Origin: Chromatiaceae bacterium
GTDB taxonomy: Bacteria; Pseudomonadota; Gammaproteobacteria; Chromatiales; Chromatiaceae
Length of the DNA stretch: 64,000 nt
Direction of reading: 5' to 3'
Assembly: GCA_024235415.1 (NCBI GenBank)
Contig: JACKML010000001.1
Span: 421,570-485,569, forward strand
This document shows, piece by piece, positions 26,814-35,304 of the stretch. Made by a program: the position numbers and the translations under genes. The stretch's first letter is position 1. Every line of letters starts with the position of its first letter. The notes under the pieces were generated by a model that was given only the letters and a program-made list of their open reading frames with translations, did no database searches and was not told the origin of the DNA.

Positions 26814-27188
26814 TCAGGCAGAGTCTCGAAAAAACACCCCCGCCGCATCTTGCAGCCGCTTGCGCAGATGGATCAGCTCCTCGCTGGGGATCTGCCGCAC
26901 GACCTCGTCAGTCTCACGATCGATCACCTTGATGACGGTGTCGCCACTGTCTTTGTCGACCGAGAACCTGAGTTCTCTATGCAATTCCCGAACCAAATTG
27001 TTCAGGTCAGAGACCACATCCTCCAGCGGCTCTTTCTCCTGTGCCGCCTTTTTGGCCTCGCGGGCGCTTTCCGCGGCCTCATTCTGCTTCAAATCCGATG
27101 CCACCCTTCCCGTCGCCGCAGCGGGACTGCTCTGCGCCGCGGGCGTAAGGATCGGCTTGATCATCCCTATATCGTTGTTCATCGCCAT
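26814..27188 (-). CDS. flaG: FlaG-family flagellar protein
   Basis: The 124-residue protein has a low-complexity Ala/Ser/Gly-rich N-terminal half and the conserved FlaG C-terminal block LHRELRFSVDKDSGDTVIKVIDRETDEVVRQIPSEELIHLRKRL. FlaG proteins influence filament length in other bacteria. It lies between the tandem flagellin genes and fliD, its usual neighbours. Confidence 0.92.
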   Translation of the reverse strand: MAMNNDIGMIKPILTPAAQSSPAAATGRVASDLKQNEAAESAREAKKAAQEKEPLEDVVSDLNNLVRELHRELRFSVDKDSGDTVIKVIDRETDEVVRQIPSEELIHLRKRLQDAAGVFFRDSA

Positions 27189-27329
27189 GTCCCCATTGTC
27201 AGCCGGTCAACCAGCCGCACCGAGTGCTCGACCCGGCCAGTCCCCCGGACCCGCGGAGCAGAGGCCCCGCGGTCCGACTCTCACGTAGCTTCGGGATGGG
27301 CTCGCGCCACACCCATCGCTACTTGACGT

Positions 27330-27356
27330 TTATCGTCCAACTGACGCCTTCCTCGA
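27330..27356 (-). promoter_or_regulatory. Possible sigma-28 promoter for flaG-fliD-fliS-fliT
   Basis: A good -10-like GACGATAA on the minus strand lies about 140 nt upstream of flaG. The position 11 nt further upstream reads TCGAGGAA, a poor -35 match, so the site is tentative. Confidence 0.3.
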
Positions 27357-27375
27357 ATCGAAAGGTTCGCCAGAT

Positions 27376-28218
27376 TTACCGCAGCAGTGACAACACGTTC
27401 TGCGGCAACTGGTTGGCCTGGGCCAACATCGCGGTACCTGCCTGCTGCAGGATCTGCGAGCGTGTCAGGTTGGCCGTCTCGGCAGCGAAATCGGCGTCCA
27501 TGACGCGACTGCGGGCCGCGCTCTGGTTCTCGATCACGTTGGCGTTGTTGCGCACGGTCGCCTCGAGGCGGTTCTGCTTGGCGCCAAAGTCGGCACGCTT
27601 GGCAGAGATGTTGTTGATCGCGGTATCCAGCAGCGCGACCAGCGACCCTGCCTGACCACCGGAGCCGATCGACAGGTTGCCCAGCACCGAATTCAGACCG
27701 CCCGCGGACAGGTTCTTGGTCTGCAGCGCCTGGGTGGAGATCTTGATCTGGTAGCTGCCCCCTGCCTTGAAGCCGACCTGCATGGTCAGTGTGGCGTCGG
27801 TTGCCAGCAGGTTGGTGCCGTTGAATTCGGTCGAATCGAAGATACGGTCGATCTCGGCCTTGAGCTCGTTGTATTCGTCCGACAGGGAATTCTTGTCCGA
27901 GTTGCTCACAGTGCCGTTCATCGACTGCACCGTCAGCTCACGCATACGCTGCAGCATGTTGGCGACTTCGTCGAGCGCGCCTTCCGCGGTCTGCAGCAGC
28001 GAGATGCCGTCGTTGGCGTTGCGGTTGGCCTGTTCGAGGCCACGGATCTGCGAGGTGAAACGCTGCGCGATCGCCAGACCAGCCGCATCGTCCTTGGCGC
28101 GGTTGATACGCAGACCGGACGAGAGACGCTCCAGCGAGGTCGCCATGCTCGACTGCGAGTTCATCAGAACGCGCTGCGAGTTGAGCGACATTACGTTGGT
28201 GTTGATTACCTGTGCCAT
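27376..28218 (-). CDS. fliC: Flagellin (downstream tandem copy)
   Basis: This 280-residue flagellin has only the conserved N-terminal (about 1-140) and C-terminal (about 190-280) D0/D1 helices, with a minimal variable centre, so D2/D3 are nearly absent. The start is MAQVINTNVMSLNSQ and the end is the conserved NQLPQNVLSLLR. It is almost identical to the next upstream flagellin in both end regions and differs mainly at about residues 135-190. AGGAG precedes the ATG at 6 nt. The Ser/Thr residues of the centre are the probable O-glycosylation sites. Confidence 0.97.
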   Translation of the reverse strand: MAQVINTNVMSLNSQRVLMNSQSSMATSLERLSSGLRINRAKDDAAGLAIAQRFTSQIRGLEQANRNANDGISLLQTAEGALDEVANMLQRMRELTVQSMNGTVSNSDKNSLSDEYNELKAEIDRIFDSTEFNGTNLLATDATLTMQVGFKAGGSYQIKISTQALQTKNLSAGGLNSVLGNLSIGSGGQAGSLVALLDTAINNISAKRADFGAKQNRLEATVRNNANVIENQSAARSRVMDADFAAETANLTRSQILQQAGTAMLAQANQLPQNVLSLLR

Positions 28219-28232
28219 TTCTTTCTCCTATG

Positions 28233-28302
28233 ACCGGTCGGCTGCACCAGCCGACCGGGGAGTTATCTTCTGGCGGATATACGATCAGTCGTATCTACCG
28301 CC
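28233..28302 (-). promoter_or_regulatory. Leader of downstream flagellin: two hairpins
   Basis: The first RNA hairpin (28272-28302) has arms GGCGGTAGATACGA and TCGTATATCCGCC around a 4-nt loop. The second (28233-28253) pairs GGTCGGCT with AGCCGACC. Both lie between the stop of the upstream flagellin and the ribosome-binding site. The first hairpin is shared, except for its loop, with the leader of the upstream flagellin. No T-run follows, so it is not a classical terminator. Confidence 0.6.
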
Positions 28303-28323
28303 TCCGGGGATCTCGATCGAGCG

Positions 28324-29175
28324 TTAACGCAGCAGCGACAGCACGTTCTGCGGCAACTGGTTGGCCTGGGCCAACATCGCGGTGCCTGCCTGCTGCAGGA
28401 TCTGCGAGCGAGTCAGGTTGGCCGTTTCGGCTGCGAAATCGGCGTCCATGACGCGGCTGCGGGCTGCGCTCTGGTTCTCGATCACGTTGGCGTTGTTACG
28501 CACGGTCGCCTCGAGACGGTTCTGCTTGGCACCGAAGTCGGCACGCTTGGCAGAGATGTTGTTGATCGCGGCGTCCAGCTTGCTGATCATCCCCGAGGCC
28601 TTGGAAGCCGCGGAGATCGCGTTGGCGGCGACGGTGTTGATCACGAACGACACACCACCACCGGCGTAGGTACGGCTGGCCATGTTGAACGTCGAGATCT
28701 TGATCTGGTAACTGCCACCGGCCTTGAAGCCGACCTGCATGGTCAGCGAGTTGGTCGTACCCAGCAGGTTGGTGCCGTTGAACTCGGTGGAGTCGAAAAT
28801 GCGATCGATCTCTGCCTTCAGCTCGCTGTATTCGTCGTTCAGCGAGTTGCGGTCGGAGGCGCTCACGGTGCCGTTCATTGCCTGCACACCCAGCTCACGC
28901 ATGCGCTGCAGCATGTTGGCGACTTCGTCGAGCGCGCCTTCTGCCGTCTGCAGCAACGAGATGCCGTCGTTGGCATTGCGGTTGGCCTGTTCGAGGCCAC
29001 GGATCTGCGAGGTGAAGCGCTGCGAGATTGCCAGACCGGCCGCATCGTCCTTGGCGCGGTTGATGCGCAGACCGGACGAAAGACGCTCCAGCGAGGTCGC
29101 CATGCTCGACTGCGAGTTCATCAGAACGCGCTGCGAGTTCAGCGACATGACGTTGGTGTTGATTACTTGTGCCAT
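28324..29175 (-). CDS. fliC: Flagellin (upstream tandem copy)
   Basis: This 283-residue short flagellin begins MAQVINTNVMSLNSQRVLMNSQ and ends NQLPQNVLSLLR. It is nearly identical to its downstream paralogue over residues 1-125 and the last 90. The centre (STFNMASRTYAGGGVSFVINTV) differs, which suggests duplication followed by divergence or exchange of the exposed segment. It is transcribed toward the second copy with 105 nt between them, so a bicistronic mRNA is likely. GGGAG precedes the ATG. Confidence 0.97.
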   Translation of the reverse strand: MAQVINTNVMSLNSQRVLMNSQSSMATSLERLSSGLRINRAKDDAAGLAISQRFTSQIRGLEQANRNANDGISLLQTAEGALDEVANMLQRMRELGVQAMNGTVSASDRNSLNDEYSELKAEIDRIFDSTEFNGTNLLGTTNSLTMQVGFKAGGSYQIKISTFNMASRTYAGGGVSFVINTVAANAISAASKASGMISKLDAAINNISAKRADFGAKQNRLEATVRNNANVIENQSAARSRVMDADFAAETANLTRSQILQQAGTAMLAQANQLPQNVLSLLR

Positions 29176-29230
29176 TTTCTATCTCCCTTTAATCGATCAA
29201 CAGCACACGCCGATCGAGGAGTTAGTCTTT

Positions 29231-29261
29231 GGCGGATATACGATTGTTCGTATCTACCGCC
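29231..29261 (-). promoter_or_regulatory. Leader hairpin of upstream flagellin
   Basis: The same stem as in the other flagellin leader occurs here (arms GGCGGTAGATACGA and TCGTATATCCGCC), with only the 4-nt loop changed. It lies 55 nt before the start codon. A weaker CGATC/GATCG pairing follows, corresponding to the second hairpin of the other leader. Conservation of stem and distance indicates a functional mRNA element or a very recent duplication. Confidence 0.6.
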
Positions 29262-29571
29262 TCCCGTTGGCCTGACGTTGCAGGCCTGGATTGCCGGTCA
29301 AACCGACGCTCCGAATCCGTAAAGGCGGTGGACGACTATAGATAGATGGGTGACTGCCGCTAGGGCTGCTCGACATGGCACGAAGGCCAGGGTGTACGCA
29401 CCTTGGGTGCGCTCCCGAAGTTGCCGCCGGGGCGGCGCGACAGGCGGACCTGTGGCAGGTGCCTGCTGTCTACTTCCTGCAACCGAACGGCGCTTGAAGC
29501 TGCCTGAACGATCGCCTGATGCCGAGCGGATATGCTGACCCAAATATCTGCATTTACCGCCTTCGCGAAAT

Positions 29572-29598
29572 TGAGCGGCCGTCCATCAGCTTTCTTTA
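29572..29598 (-). promoter_or_regulatory. Candidate sigma-28 promoter for tandem flagellins
   Basis: The minus strand reads TAAAGAAA, 11 nt, GCCGCTCA. This matches the FliA consensus TAAAGTTT-N11-GCCGATAA in the key positions and resembles the cheV site. It would give a leader of nearly 390 nt before the flagellin start, so a closer promoter may exist. Confidence 0.45.
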
Positions 29599-29681
29599 AT
29601 ACCTAAAATCTCCAATTTCGATTTATTTTCGGACCGCCGCCGGTTGCGCAACTCAGCGGCCACCTCGCATGCCGGCAACAT

Positions 29682-29698
29682 CTGGCATCGATTCTGCA
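29682..29698 (+). promoter_or_regulatory. Candidate sigma-54 promoter for fliW
   Basis: CTGGCATCGATTCTGCA has the invariant GG and GC with exactly 10 nt between them and a -24/-12 match to TTGGCAC-N5-TTGCA. It lies about 110 nt upstream of the fliW ATG. Confidence 0.55.
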
Positions 29699-29815
29699 TA
29701 CCCCTCTTGCAGCGGTGATGAGGTGTCAATTTTCCGTTAACAGGCCAGAAACCCGGTCAAGTGCCTGACGAAAGACGCGATTCACCTTTTTTGCGAATTC
29801 GAAAGGAGCATTGCG

Positions 29816-30277
29816 ATGTCATCTGCCCAACCCCTTGTCGACAACGGAGCCCACGCCATGGAGATCAAGACCCGCTTTGGCGCCCAACAGATCGATCCCG
29901 CCTCGGTCATTCATTTTCCAGACGGCCTGGCCGGATTCGAGCAGCTGCATGAGTTCAAGCTGTTCCACGAGGAAGGCAAACCGACCGTGTTCTACCTGCA
30001 GTCGCTCCAGGACCCCGAGGTCCAGTTCCCGGTGGTCAATCCCGACAACTACCAGGTGAGCTACGAATGCGTGCTCAGCGACCAGGAGGCCTCCACGCTG
30101 CAGCTGGAAGACCCCAGTGACATCGCCGTGCTGGTCACCCTGGCCCAGGCCGGCGAGCACGATCGTGGCATTCACGCCAATTTCATGGGCCCGATCATGC
30201 TCAATACGCGCAAGCGCATCGGCCTGCAGAAACAACTCAACCAGGTGAGCGGCAGCGTGGTGATCCGCGCCGAGTAG
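29816..30277 (+). CDS. fliW: Flagellar assembly factor FliW
   Basis: The 153-residue protein contains MEIKTRFGAQQIDPASVIHFPDGLAGFEQLHEFKL, the FliW start block. It continues with YLQSLQDPEVQFPVVNP and ends NFMGPIMLNTRKRIGLQKQL, all conserved. FliW binds flagellin and CsrA, coupling flagellin pools to translation of flagellin mRNA in Bacillus and Campylobacter. GGAG lies 7 nt before ATG 29816; a second in-frame ATG 14 codons later starts the conserved fold. It is monocistronic, flanked by its own terminator. Confidence 0.92.
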   Translation: MSSAQPLVDNGAHAMEIKTRFGAQQIDPASVIHFPDGLAGFEQLHEFKLFHEEGKPTVFYLQSLQDPEVQFPVVNPDNYQVSYECVLSDQEASTLQLEDPSDIAVLVTLAQAGEHDRGIHANFMGPIMLNTRKRIGLQKQLNQVSGSVVIRAE

Positions 30278-30383
30278 ATCTCAGCGATGGGCAAGGGCCT
30301 GCCGCCCCCCTGCCCGGCAAAGCGGCAAGTGCTTGCCACTCCGCCTGAAACAGCCAGTTCCTCCGCAAAGCGATAAGCCTTTA

Positions 30384-30416
30384 CCCCTTTCGATTTTTGA
30401 TTGAAAGGGGTTTTTT
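30384..30416 (+). terminator. Rho-independent terminator downstream of fliW
   Basis: CCCCTTTC pairs with GAAAGGGG across an 11-nt loop, followed by six T residues. It lies about 107 nt after the fliW stop and isolates the third flagellin from fliW transcription. Confidence 0.9.
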
Positions 30417-30473
30417 CTTGCCTGATCACTATTTTTTTGCTGCTTTTCGTCGACATTAGCGGGCCAAACAATA

Positions 30474-30490
30474 TTGGCACCATGTTTGCA
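30474..30490 (+). promoter_or_regulatory. Sigma-54 promoter for third flagellin gene
   Basis: TTGGCACCATGTTTGCA is a near-perfect -24/-12 element, with GG and GC 10 nt apart. Transcription should begin around 30501, about 70 nt before the ATG. No sigma-28 element is seen closer to the gene. Confidence 0.8.
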
Positions 30491-30572
30491 TTGATTGAGG
30501 CGTGACGCATTCGCCCGGCGCTCAGTGCCCGACGCGAACTGTTTGAAACCGGAAAAACATGAGGCCCCGAAA

Positions 30573-31424
30573 ATGGCACAAGTGATCAATACGAACATGA
30601 TGTCCCTGAACAGTCAGCGGGCACTCACGAATTCACAGAACAGCATGACGACGTCGCTCGAGCGTCTATCGTCCGGCCTGCGCATCAACCGCGCCAAGGA
30701 CGATGCCGCCGGCCTGGCGATATCCGAACGACTGACCGCACAGATCCGCGGTCTCGAACAGGCCAACCGCAACGGCTTGGACGGCATCTCGCTGATGCAG
30801 ACCGCGGAAGGCGCACTCGACGAAGTCGGCAACATGCTTCAACGCATGCGCGAACTGGCCGTGCAGTCAGCCAACGGCACCGTCAGCGCCGCCGACAAGC
30901 GCTCGCTGAACGACGAGTTCCTCGAACTGCGCGACGAGATCGACCGGGTATTCAACTCGGCCGAATTCAACGGCGTGAACCTGCTCGGTACAACCGCATC
31001 CCTGACGCTGCAGATCGGCTTCAAGGCGGGCAACAGCTATATGTTGGTGGTATCGACCATCGACATGGAAAACCGTGGCTTTGCCAGCGGCGGGCTGTCG
31101 TTCATCGTCGGCGCCACCGCATCGCGCCAGATCTCCGCCGCCAGCAAGGCGTTGTTCATGTTGAGCAAGCTGGACGCAGCGATCGACACCATCACGCAGA
31201 AGCGTGCCGACTTCGGTGCCAAGCAGAACCGCATCGAGGCCACGCTGCGCAACAACGCCAACGTGATCGAGAACCAGTCGGCCGCACGCAGCCGTATCCG
31301 CGACGCCGACTTCGCCGCCGAGACGGCAAACCTGACGCGCACGCAGATCCTGCAGCAGGCAGGGACCGCGATGCTGGCCCAGGCCAACCAGTTGCCGCAG
31401 AACGTGCTGCAGCTTCTCGGCTAG
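30573..31424 (+). CDS. fliC: Flagellin, third copy (sigma-54 controlled)
   Basis: The 283-residue flagellin starts MAQVINTNMMSLNSQRALTNSQ at ATG 30573 and ends NQLPQNVLQLLG. It shares the D0/D1 helices and the short centre of the two minus-strand copies but has many substitutions (for example RLTAQIRG, GNSYMLVVSTIDMENRG), so it is an older paralogue. It is separately promoted by sigma-54. It immediately precedes the Maf glycosyltransferase gene on the same strand, which suggests linked filament synthesis and glycosylation. Confidence 0.97.
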   Translation: MAQVINTNMMSLNSQRALTNSQNSMTTSLERLSSGLRINRAKDDAAGLAISERLTAQIRGLEQANRNGLDGISLMQTAEGALDEVGNMLQRMRELAVQSANGTVSAADKRSLNDEFLELRDEIDRVFNSAEFNGVNLLGTTASLTLQIGFKAGNSYMLVVSTIDMENRGFASGGLSFIVGATASRQISAASKALFMLSKLDAAIDTITQKRADFGAKQNRIEATLRNNANVIENQSAARSRIRDADFAAETANLTRTQILQQAGTAMLAQANQLPQNVLQLLG

Positions 31425-31463
31425 ACTTGAAGCGGTTTTCAAACAGTCACGGCGGCACATTCG

Positions 31464-34025
31464 ATGGCCGACCATGTCCTGTATCAGGGGCATGGCCGGC
31501 GTATTGAAGCCCGCCCAGGCACCATGGATAAGCTGCAGTATTACGTAAACAGTTTCGGCGATCGGTACCTGTACGACGTCAACCGCAGTCTGTTCAACCA
31601 GGTCGGTGCGGACAACATCTTCAGACGCCGGTTCGGCGACCGGTTGTTCGACAAGGACAGCCTGACAGTCGTCATCGGCACGGATTCCGGCCTGCTGCCT
31701 CGCTATATCCAGCAACAGGGCGTGCCCGACGGTTCACGCTACCTGTTTATCGAGCTGGACCAGCTGCTGCCAACGATCGACGACGCTGTCACCGGGTTGG
31801 ATGAACATATCCACCTGGTCGGCCAAAGCGGCCTGATCGACGCGCTCAAACCGGTCAACTTCGCCGACTACGCCAATATCGGCGCAGTGCGGCTGATCGA
31901 ATCGCTCGGGGCGACCGACGCCTTCATCGGTGACTACCGCGATCTCGTTGCAGATATCCGGCGTCAACTCGACGGCGTGTTGTGGGCGCACGGGGTGCAA
32001 CTGAGCAACCCGTCTTTCGTGCGCCGCCAGCTCGAGGACCTGATCGAGCACCATGTGCCGGCACAGGTACTGCGCAACACGTTCAGCGGCAAGACGGCCG
32101 CGCTGCTCGGCGGAGGACCCTCGCTGGACGACATGATTCCGTGGATCCGCGAGCACCAGCAAGCACTCGTGATCATTGCGGTGTCGCGTATCTGCCGCCG
32201 CCTGCGCGACGCAGGCATAACGCCGCACATCGTGGTGTCGATCGACCCGACGGAATTCAGCTTCGACATCAGCAAGGAATTCCTCGACCTCGACCCCAAG
32301 GTCGTCCTCGCGCACGCCAACCACGTCGCCTTTCCGCTGCTTGCGCAATGGCACGGCCGCAGCGTTTTCCTGGACCGCCGTTACCCCTGGGTAAGCAAAG
32401 AGGAGGCCGACAACATCAGCGCTGCAGGGCCGACAGTGACCAACACCGGCTTTGCACTGGCGATGGCAATGGGCTTTGGCACCATCGTGTTTGCCGGGAT
32501 CGACCTTTGTCACAGCGTCGAGGGCTATACCCACGCCAGGGGAAGCAATGAGTTCGATGCCGGCCCGAAACTCGGTGTCGCCAGCATGCGCGTGACGACC
32601 AACAGCGGACGCATGGCGGAGACCACCGCGGACTTCTACAACGCCATCTCGTCCTTCAGTGCCCAGGCCAGGAGCGCGGGACAGCTCGGCGTGCGCGTCA
32701 TCAATCCGTCGGCAGGCGCCGCCGTGATGGATGCAGTCGAGCATATCCCGCTCGAACAACTGCAATTTGCTGCCTGCGAGAAAGACCCCTTCGAGCTGTT
32801 GCACGCGTGTATCGACGGCGATTCGCCGGCGCAGCGCCTTCGCAACTATGCAGCAATGCAGCGCGAGCTGGCCCGGGCGCACGGCCGCCTGCGCAAGATC
32901 ATCAGCCTCGCGGAGGAGGCGTTGCGCTGCAACGACGGCCTGTTCGGCCGTGCCGGCAAGGCCGCCGATTTCCGCCACAAGGGACGCATGGACAAGATCG
33001 AACGCCAGCTCGACAACAAGCTCAACGACCTCTCTTCGATCGTCCGCATGTTCAGCGCCCAGGCGTTCCTGCACATGCCACCATCAGACAGGGAGTGGAC
33101 CGACGACGAAATCGAACAGGCAGGCAAGACCTATTACAGCGCCTACCGAAACAACGCCCAGCAGATCCTCGAACTGGTGGAACAGGCCCAGCACCGGGTA
33201 GGCAGCGCCATCGCCGAGGACAGTGAGAAACCGGATTTCGACCGCCTGTTTGCGCAGTGGGAGTCGGATCACATCCCCGGCCGTGCCCGCGTGTGGCGGC
33301 ACAGACACCCGCAGGCCGCGGCACAACTGCCGCCAGCGCTCGCGCGGCGATTCGATGCCCTGGACGAGGACTTTCGCGCGATCATGCAGACGCGCGAGAC
33401 GTCGCACGCCAAGAAGGTCCGTGCAGAGACGGCGCTGGGCCCGGTACGCGGCAAACTCCAGGTACTGTTCAAAGAGCGCAACGTCGAAGAACTCAGCAAC
33501 GCTGCTGAGCAGCTCTCTCGCCAGGAGGGCGCCGAAGCCAGTCAATTGCGCATGCTCGCCACCGGTTATCTCGCCGAGCTGGCTGGCGACGCAGAGGCGG
33601 CTTTCGATCACTATGGCGCACTGATCGAGCTGGTCCGCGAAGACCTCGACACCGGGGCGACCGATGAGCCGAATCCGCGTCTCGAGGACGCATTGCGGCG
33701 CATGGCGGTGATCGCGATGTCGCAACAACAGCACGAACAGGCATTGTTGATCCTCGAGACCCTGGCCGGATTCTCCCCGGCCTATTCGCAGCAGTATGCC
33801 GAGTTGCTGCGCCTGTCCGGCGACACCCAGGCGGCAGCCGATGTCTACACCAACTACCTCACCAAGGCGCCCGGCGACCTGGCCGCGATGTTGCGTCTCG
33901 GCAGGCTGTATCAGACCATGGGCGTCGACGACGCGGCCAGGACCGCGTTCAGCTACGTGCTGGAAAAAGATCCCGACAACAAGGCGGCCATGGCGCTGCT
34001 GCAACAAAGCGAGACAGCGGCCTGA
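31464..34025 (+). CDS. Motility accessory factor (Maf-type, DUF115) flagellin glycosyltransferase with C-terminal TPR region
   Basis: The 853-residue protein has the MAF_flag10/DUF115 core: VLRNTFSGKTAALLGGGPSLDDMIPWIREHQQALVIIAVSRICRRL, then PHIVVSIDPTEFSFDISKEF and FAGIDLCHSVEGYTHARG. This sugar-nucleotide-binding core is related to sialyltransferase-like folds. The C-terminal third is helical and TPR-like (LATGYLAELAGDAEAAFDHYGALIEL, LRLGRLYQTMGVDDAARTAFSYVLEKDPDN), probably for flagellin binding. Maf proteins attach nonulosonic acids to flagellin in Campylobacter and others. It starts 39 nt after the third flagellin and is followed 2 nt later by legB, so sugar synthesis and transfer genes are coupled. 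Confidence 0.88.
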   Translation: MADHVLYQGHGRRIEARPGTMDKLQYYVNSFGDRYLYDVNRSLFNQVGADNIFRRRFGDRLFDKDSLTVVIGTDSGLLPRYIQQQGVPDGSRYLFIELDQLLPTIDDAVTGLDEHIHLVGQSGLIDALKPVNFADYANIGAVRLIESLGATDAFIGDYRDLVADIRRQLDGVLWAHGVQLSNPSFVRRQLEDLIEHHVPAQVLRNTFSGKTAALLGGGPSLDDMIPWIREHQQALVIIAVSRICRRLRDAGITPHIVVSIDPTEFSFDISKEFLDLDPKVVLAHANHVAFPLLAQWHGRSVFLDRRYPWVSKEEADNISAAGPTVTNTGFALAMAMGFGTIVFAGIDLCHSVEGYTHARGSNEFDAGPKLGVASMRVTTNSGRMAETTADFYNAISSFSAQARSAGQLGVRVINPSAGAAVMDAVEHIPLEQLQFAACEKDPFELLHACIDGDSPAQRLRNYAAMQRELARAHGRLRKIISLAEEALRCNDGLFGRAGKAADFRHKGRMDKIERQLDNKLNDLSSIVRMFSAQAFLHMPPSDREWTDDEIEQAGKTYYSAYRNNAQQILELVEQAQHRVGSAIAEDSEKPDFDRLFAQWESDHIPGRARVWRHRHPQAAAQLPPALARRFDALDEDFRAIMQTRETSHAKKVRAETALGPVRGKLQVLFKERNVEELSNAAEQLSRQEGAEASQLRMLATGYLAELAGDAEAAFDHYGALIELVREDLDTGATDEPNPRLEDALRRMAVIAMSQQQHEQALLILETLAGFSPAYSQQYAELLRLSGDTQAAADVYTNYLTKAPGDLAAMLRLGRLYQTMGVDDAARTAFSYVLEKDPDNKAAMALLQQSETAA

Positions 34026-34027
34026 GC

Positions 34028-35026
34028 ATGCACAAAGTACTGGTCACCGGCGCCGACGGCTTTATCGGCTCGCACCTTTGCGAGGCCCTGGTCACCGCCG
34101 GCTACGCGGTGCGGGCCTTCGTCTACTACAACAGTTTCGGCCATTGGGGCTGGCTCGATTCCGCGCCTGCGGACGTCCAGGACGCACTCGAGATATTTGC
34201 CGGCGACATCCGTGATCCACATGGTGTGCGCACCGCGATGCAGGGCTGCGACACTGTTCTGCATCTCGCCGCGCTGATCGGCATCCCGTATTCCTATCAC
34301 TCACCCGACGCCTACGTGGACACCAACATCCGTGGCACCCTGAACGTGGTCCAGGCCGCGCGCGACCTCGGCGTCGACAGGGTGGTCCACACCTCGACCA
34401 GCGAGGTCTACGGGACTGCGCGCTTCGTTCCCATCACTGAGGAACACCCGTTGCAGGGGCAGTCACCCTACTCCGCCACCAAGATCGGCGCCGATCAGAT
34501 CGCCTTGTCATTCCAGCGCTCGTTCGGCACACCGGTAACGGTGATCCGCCCCTTCAACACCTTCGGCCCACGCCAGTCGGCGCGTGCCGTCATCCCGACG
34601 ATCATCACCCAGATCGCTGCCGGCCAGCGCGAGATCAGGCTGGGCTCACTGCATCCGACGCGCGACTTCAGTTACGTCGCCGATACGGTGCGAGGATTCA
34701 TCAGCGCGGCAGAAACCGATGCCGCAGTCGGCGAGGTCGTCAACATCGGCAGCAACTTCGAGATCAGCATCGGTGACACCGCACAACTGATCGCCGAGCG
34801 GATGGGTGTCGACATCACCATCGTCAGCGACGACCAGCGCCTTCGACCGCCGGACAGCGAGGTCGAACGCCTGTGGGCCGACAACAGCCGGGCCCGTGAC
34901 CTCCTCGGTTGGCAGCCCGGGTACGGCGGTCGGGACGGCTTCGCCCGCGCCCTCGGGGAGACCATCGACTGGTTCGTGCAGCCCGGAAATCTTCGCCAAT
35001 ACAAGCACCATCGTTACAACATCTGA
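34028..35026 (+). CDS. legB: LegB-type NAD-dependent 4,6-dehydratase
   Basis: This is an SDR-family enzyme of 332 residues. The Rossmann motif GADGFIG is at 8-14 and the catalytic YSATK at Tyr148-Lys152. The segment STSEVYGTARFVPITEEHP and FNTFGPRQSARAVIPTII are characteristic of LegB-like dehydratases that make the 4-keto-6-deoxy sugar from nucleotide-GlcNAc in legionaminic acid synthesis. The next step, the LegC aminotransferase, is not encoded in the window. It begins 2 nt after the Maf gene. A related 4,6-dehydratase role on another sugar nucleotide cannot be excluded. Confidence 0.85.
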   Translation: MHKVLVTGADGFIGSHLCEALVTAGYAVRAFVYYNSFGHWGWLDSAPADVQDALEIFAGDIRDPHGVRTAMQGCDTVLHLAALIGIPYSYHSPDAYVDTNIRGTLNVVQAARDLGVDRVVHTSTSEVYGTARFVPITEEHPLQGQSPYSATKIGADQIALSFQRSFGTPVTVIRPFNTFGPRQSARAVIPTIITQIAAGQREIRLGSLHPTRDFSYVADTVRGFISAAETDAAVGEVVNIGSNFEISIGDTAQLIAERMGVDITIVSDDQRLRPPDSEVERLWADNSRARDLLGWQPGYGGRDGFARALGETIDWFVQPGNLRQYKHHRYNI

Positions 35027-35304
35027 AAGGCTGGTGACGCACCTGGGGCATTCAGCGAGGTTACGGCGGGACAACAGCTCGAAAACCGCGCGCCATCGGA
35101 ACCTTACACAGCGCCCCGCCATGCTAGACTCCGCGAATTGCAATCGCCCGATCGAAGGCCGATGCAGCAGCGGCCCTGCCGCCCCGTTAGTCAGCACGTA
35201 CCAGCAACGCCAACTGGCAGCGGGGACAATTCAGGAATTAGCCGATTCGGCCGATAGCCCGCTGCAGTGATTGTTCCAATGGAAATAACAACTACTGGAT
35301 CGTT

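Larger units (their letters stand above)
29262..29815. other. Divergent regulatory region between flagellin and fliW
   Basis: About 550 nt without a convincing gene. It contains a sigma-28-like promoter facing the flagellins, a sigma-54-like promoter facing fliW, and AT-rich patches (near 29590-29625) that stand out from the GC-rich surroundings. A short minus-strand open frame here (29298-29543) has no recognisable product and no good ribosome-binding site. Confidence 0.5.

Noticed and set aside
28272..28302. Flagellin leader hairpin as a Rho-independent terminator of the upstream flagellin
   Set aside because: There is no T-run, and the same hairpin occurs upstream of the first flagellin where there is no preceding gene to terminate.
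29298..29543. Short minus-strand open frame upstream of the flagellin
   Set aside because: It has no recognisable ribosome-binding site or domain and has an Arg/Pro-rich product; better explained as untranslated regulatory DNA.
35027..35304. Small gene in the gap before fimV
   Set aside because: No frame with a start, ribosome-binding site and coding-like composition is apparent; a TAGACT hexamer near 35130 could be a -10 element but its -35 spacing is poor.
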